A stretch of 64,000 bases of DNA from Sternotherus odoratus (lineage: Eukaryota > Chordata > Testudines > Kinosternidae). Every line of letters begins with the position of its first letter. Position 1 is the first letter of the stretch. Shown here piece by piece: positions 63,971-64,000 of this stretch. The position numbers and the translations under genes were made by a program. The notes beneath the pieces are model-generated. The model had not been told where the DNA came from and made no database searches. It worked only from the letters and a program-made list of their open reading frames with translations. The DNA lies in NCBI GenBank assembly GCA_032164245.1, contig JAVMKO010000001.1:61238892-61302891 (forward strand), in the 5' to 3' direction.

Positions 63971-64000
63971 GCCCAGACCAAACCCGACACCCCCCTGGCT

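Noticed and set aside
63543..63990. Frames of 64-118 codons at the window end
   Set aside because: They follow the 45-46 bp period of the minisatellite (45 is divisible by 3) and change amino-acid content with each array.

Overview
This window is vertebrate nuclear DNA, most likely from a turtle (Testudines); a crocodilian is the main alternative. The evidence is two exons of an almost mammal-identical synaptotagmin-1, CR1 and MIR/L2-type retroposon remnants, and many short hAT- and Harbinger-like elements of the kind common in turtle genomes. It is not bacterial: nearly all long open frames are chance frames in repeats. Family names rest on recognition by eye, and species assignment needs an alignment.

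The host gene is SYT1 on the + strand. One exon (2512-2679) completes the C2A calcium-binding loop. The next (27818-27935) starts C2B and ends inside the codon of a calcium ligand. They are separated by a 25.1 kb intron. The window opens in the preceding intron and closes at least 36 kb into the following one. No first or last exon, promoter or polyA site of SYT1 is present, and no other intact host gene was seen.

Region by region: 1-2511 is intron with a Tigger-like MITE and a palindromic hAT-like repeat. 2680-27817 holds CR1 and L2 debris, nested MITEs, a 180 bp RTE-like retroposon with a 12 bp target duplication, a reverse-transcriptase fossil and an hAT MITE with a 7/8 target duplication. 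27936-44900 holds an hAT element carrying a coiled-coil coding fragment, several TIR elements, a GC-rich hAT nested in a Harbinger-like element, and a MIR. 44956-46342 is a 1,387 bp hAT element with perfect 8 bp target duplications. It carries, antisense to SYT1, the first coding exon of a conventional protein kinase C (closest to PRKCG) with its splice donor, a tandem triplication of the exon/intron junction, and a long purine/pyrimidine inverted repeat. 46343-64000 contains two solo-LTR candidates, a second GC-rich hAT copy, a complete 5S-rRNA-headed SINE with an 11 bp target duplication, more hAT MITEs, and a Helitron-like end leading into C-rich and G-rich minisatellites.

The most notable signal is gene-fragment capture by non-autonomous hAT elements ('Pack-hAT'), seen twice in one SYT1 locus (29021-29450 and 44956-46342), plus a 5S-headed SINE that shares its body and tail with a second, non-5S retroposon at 13343-13522.
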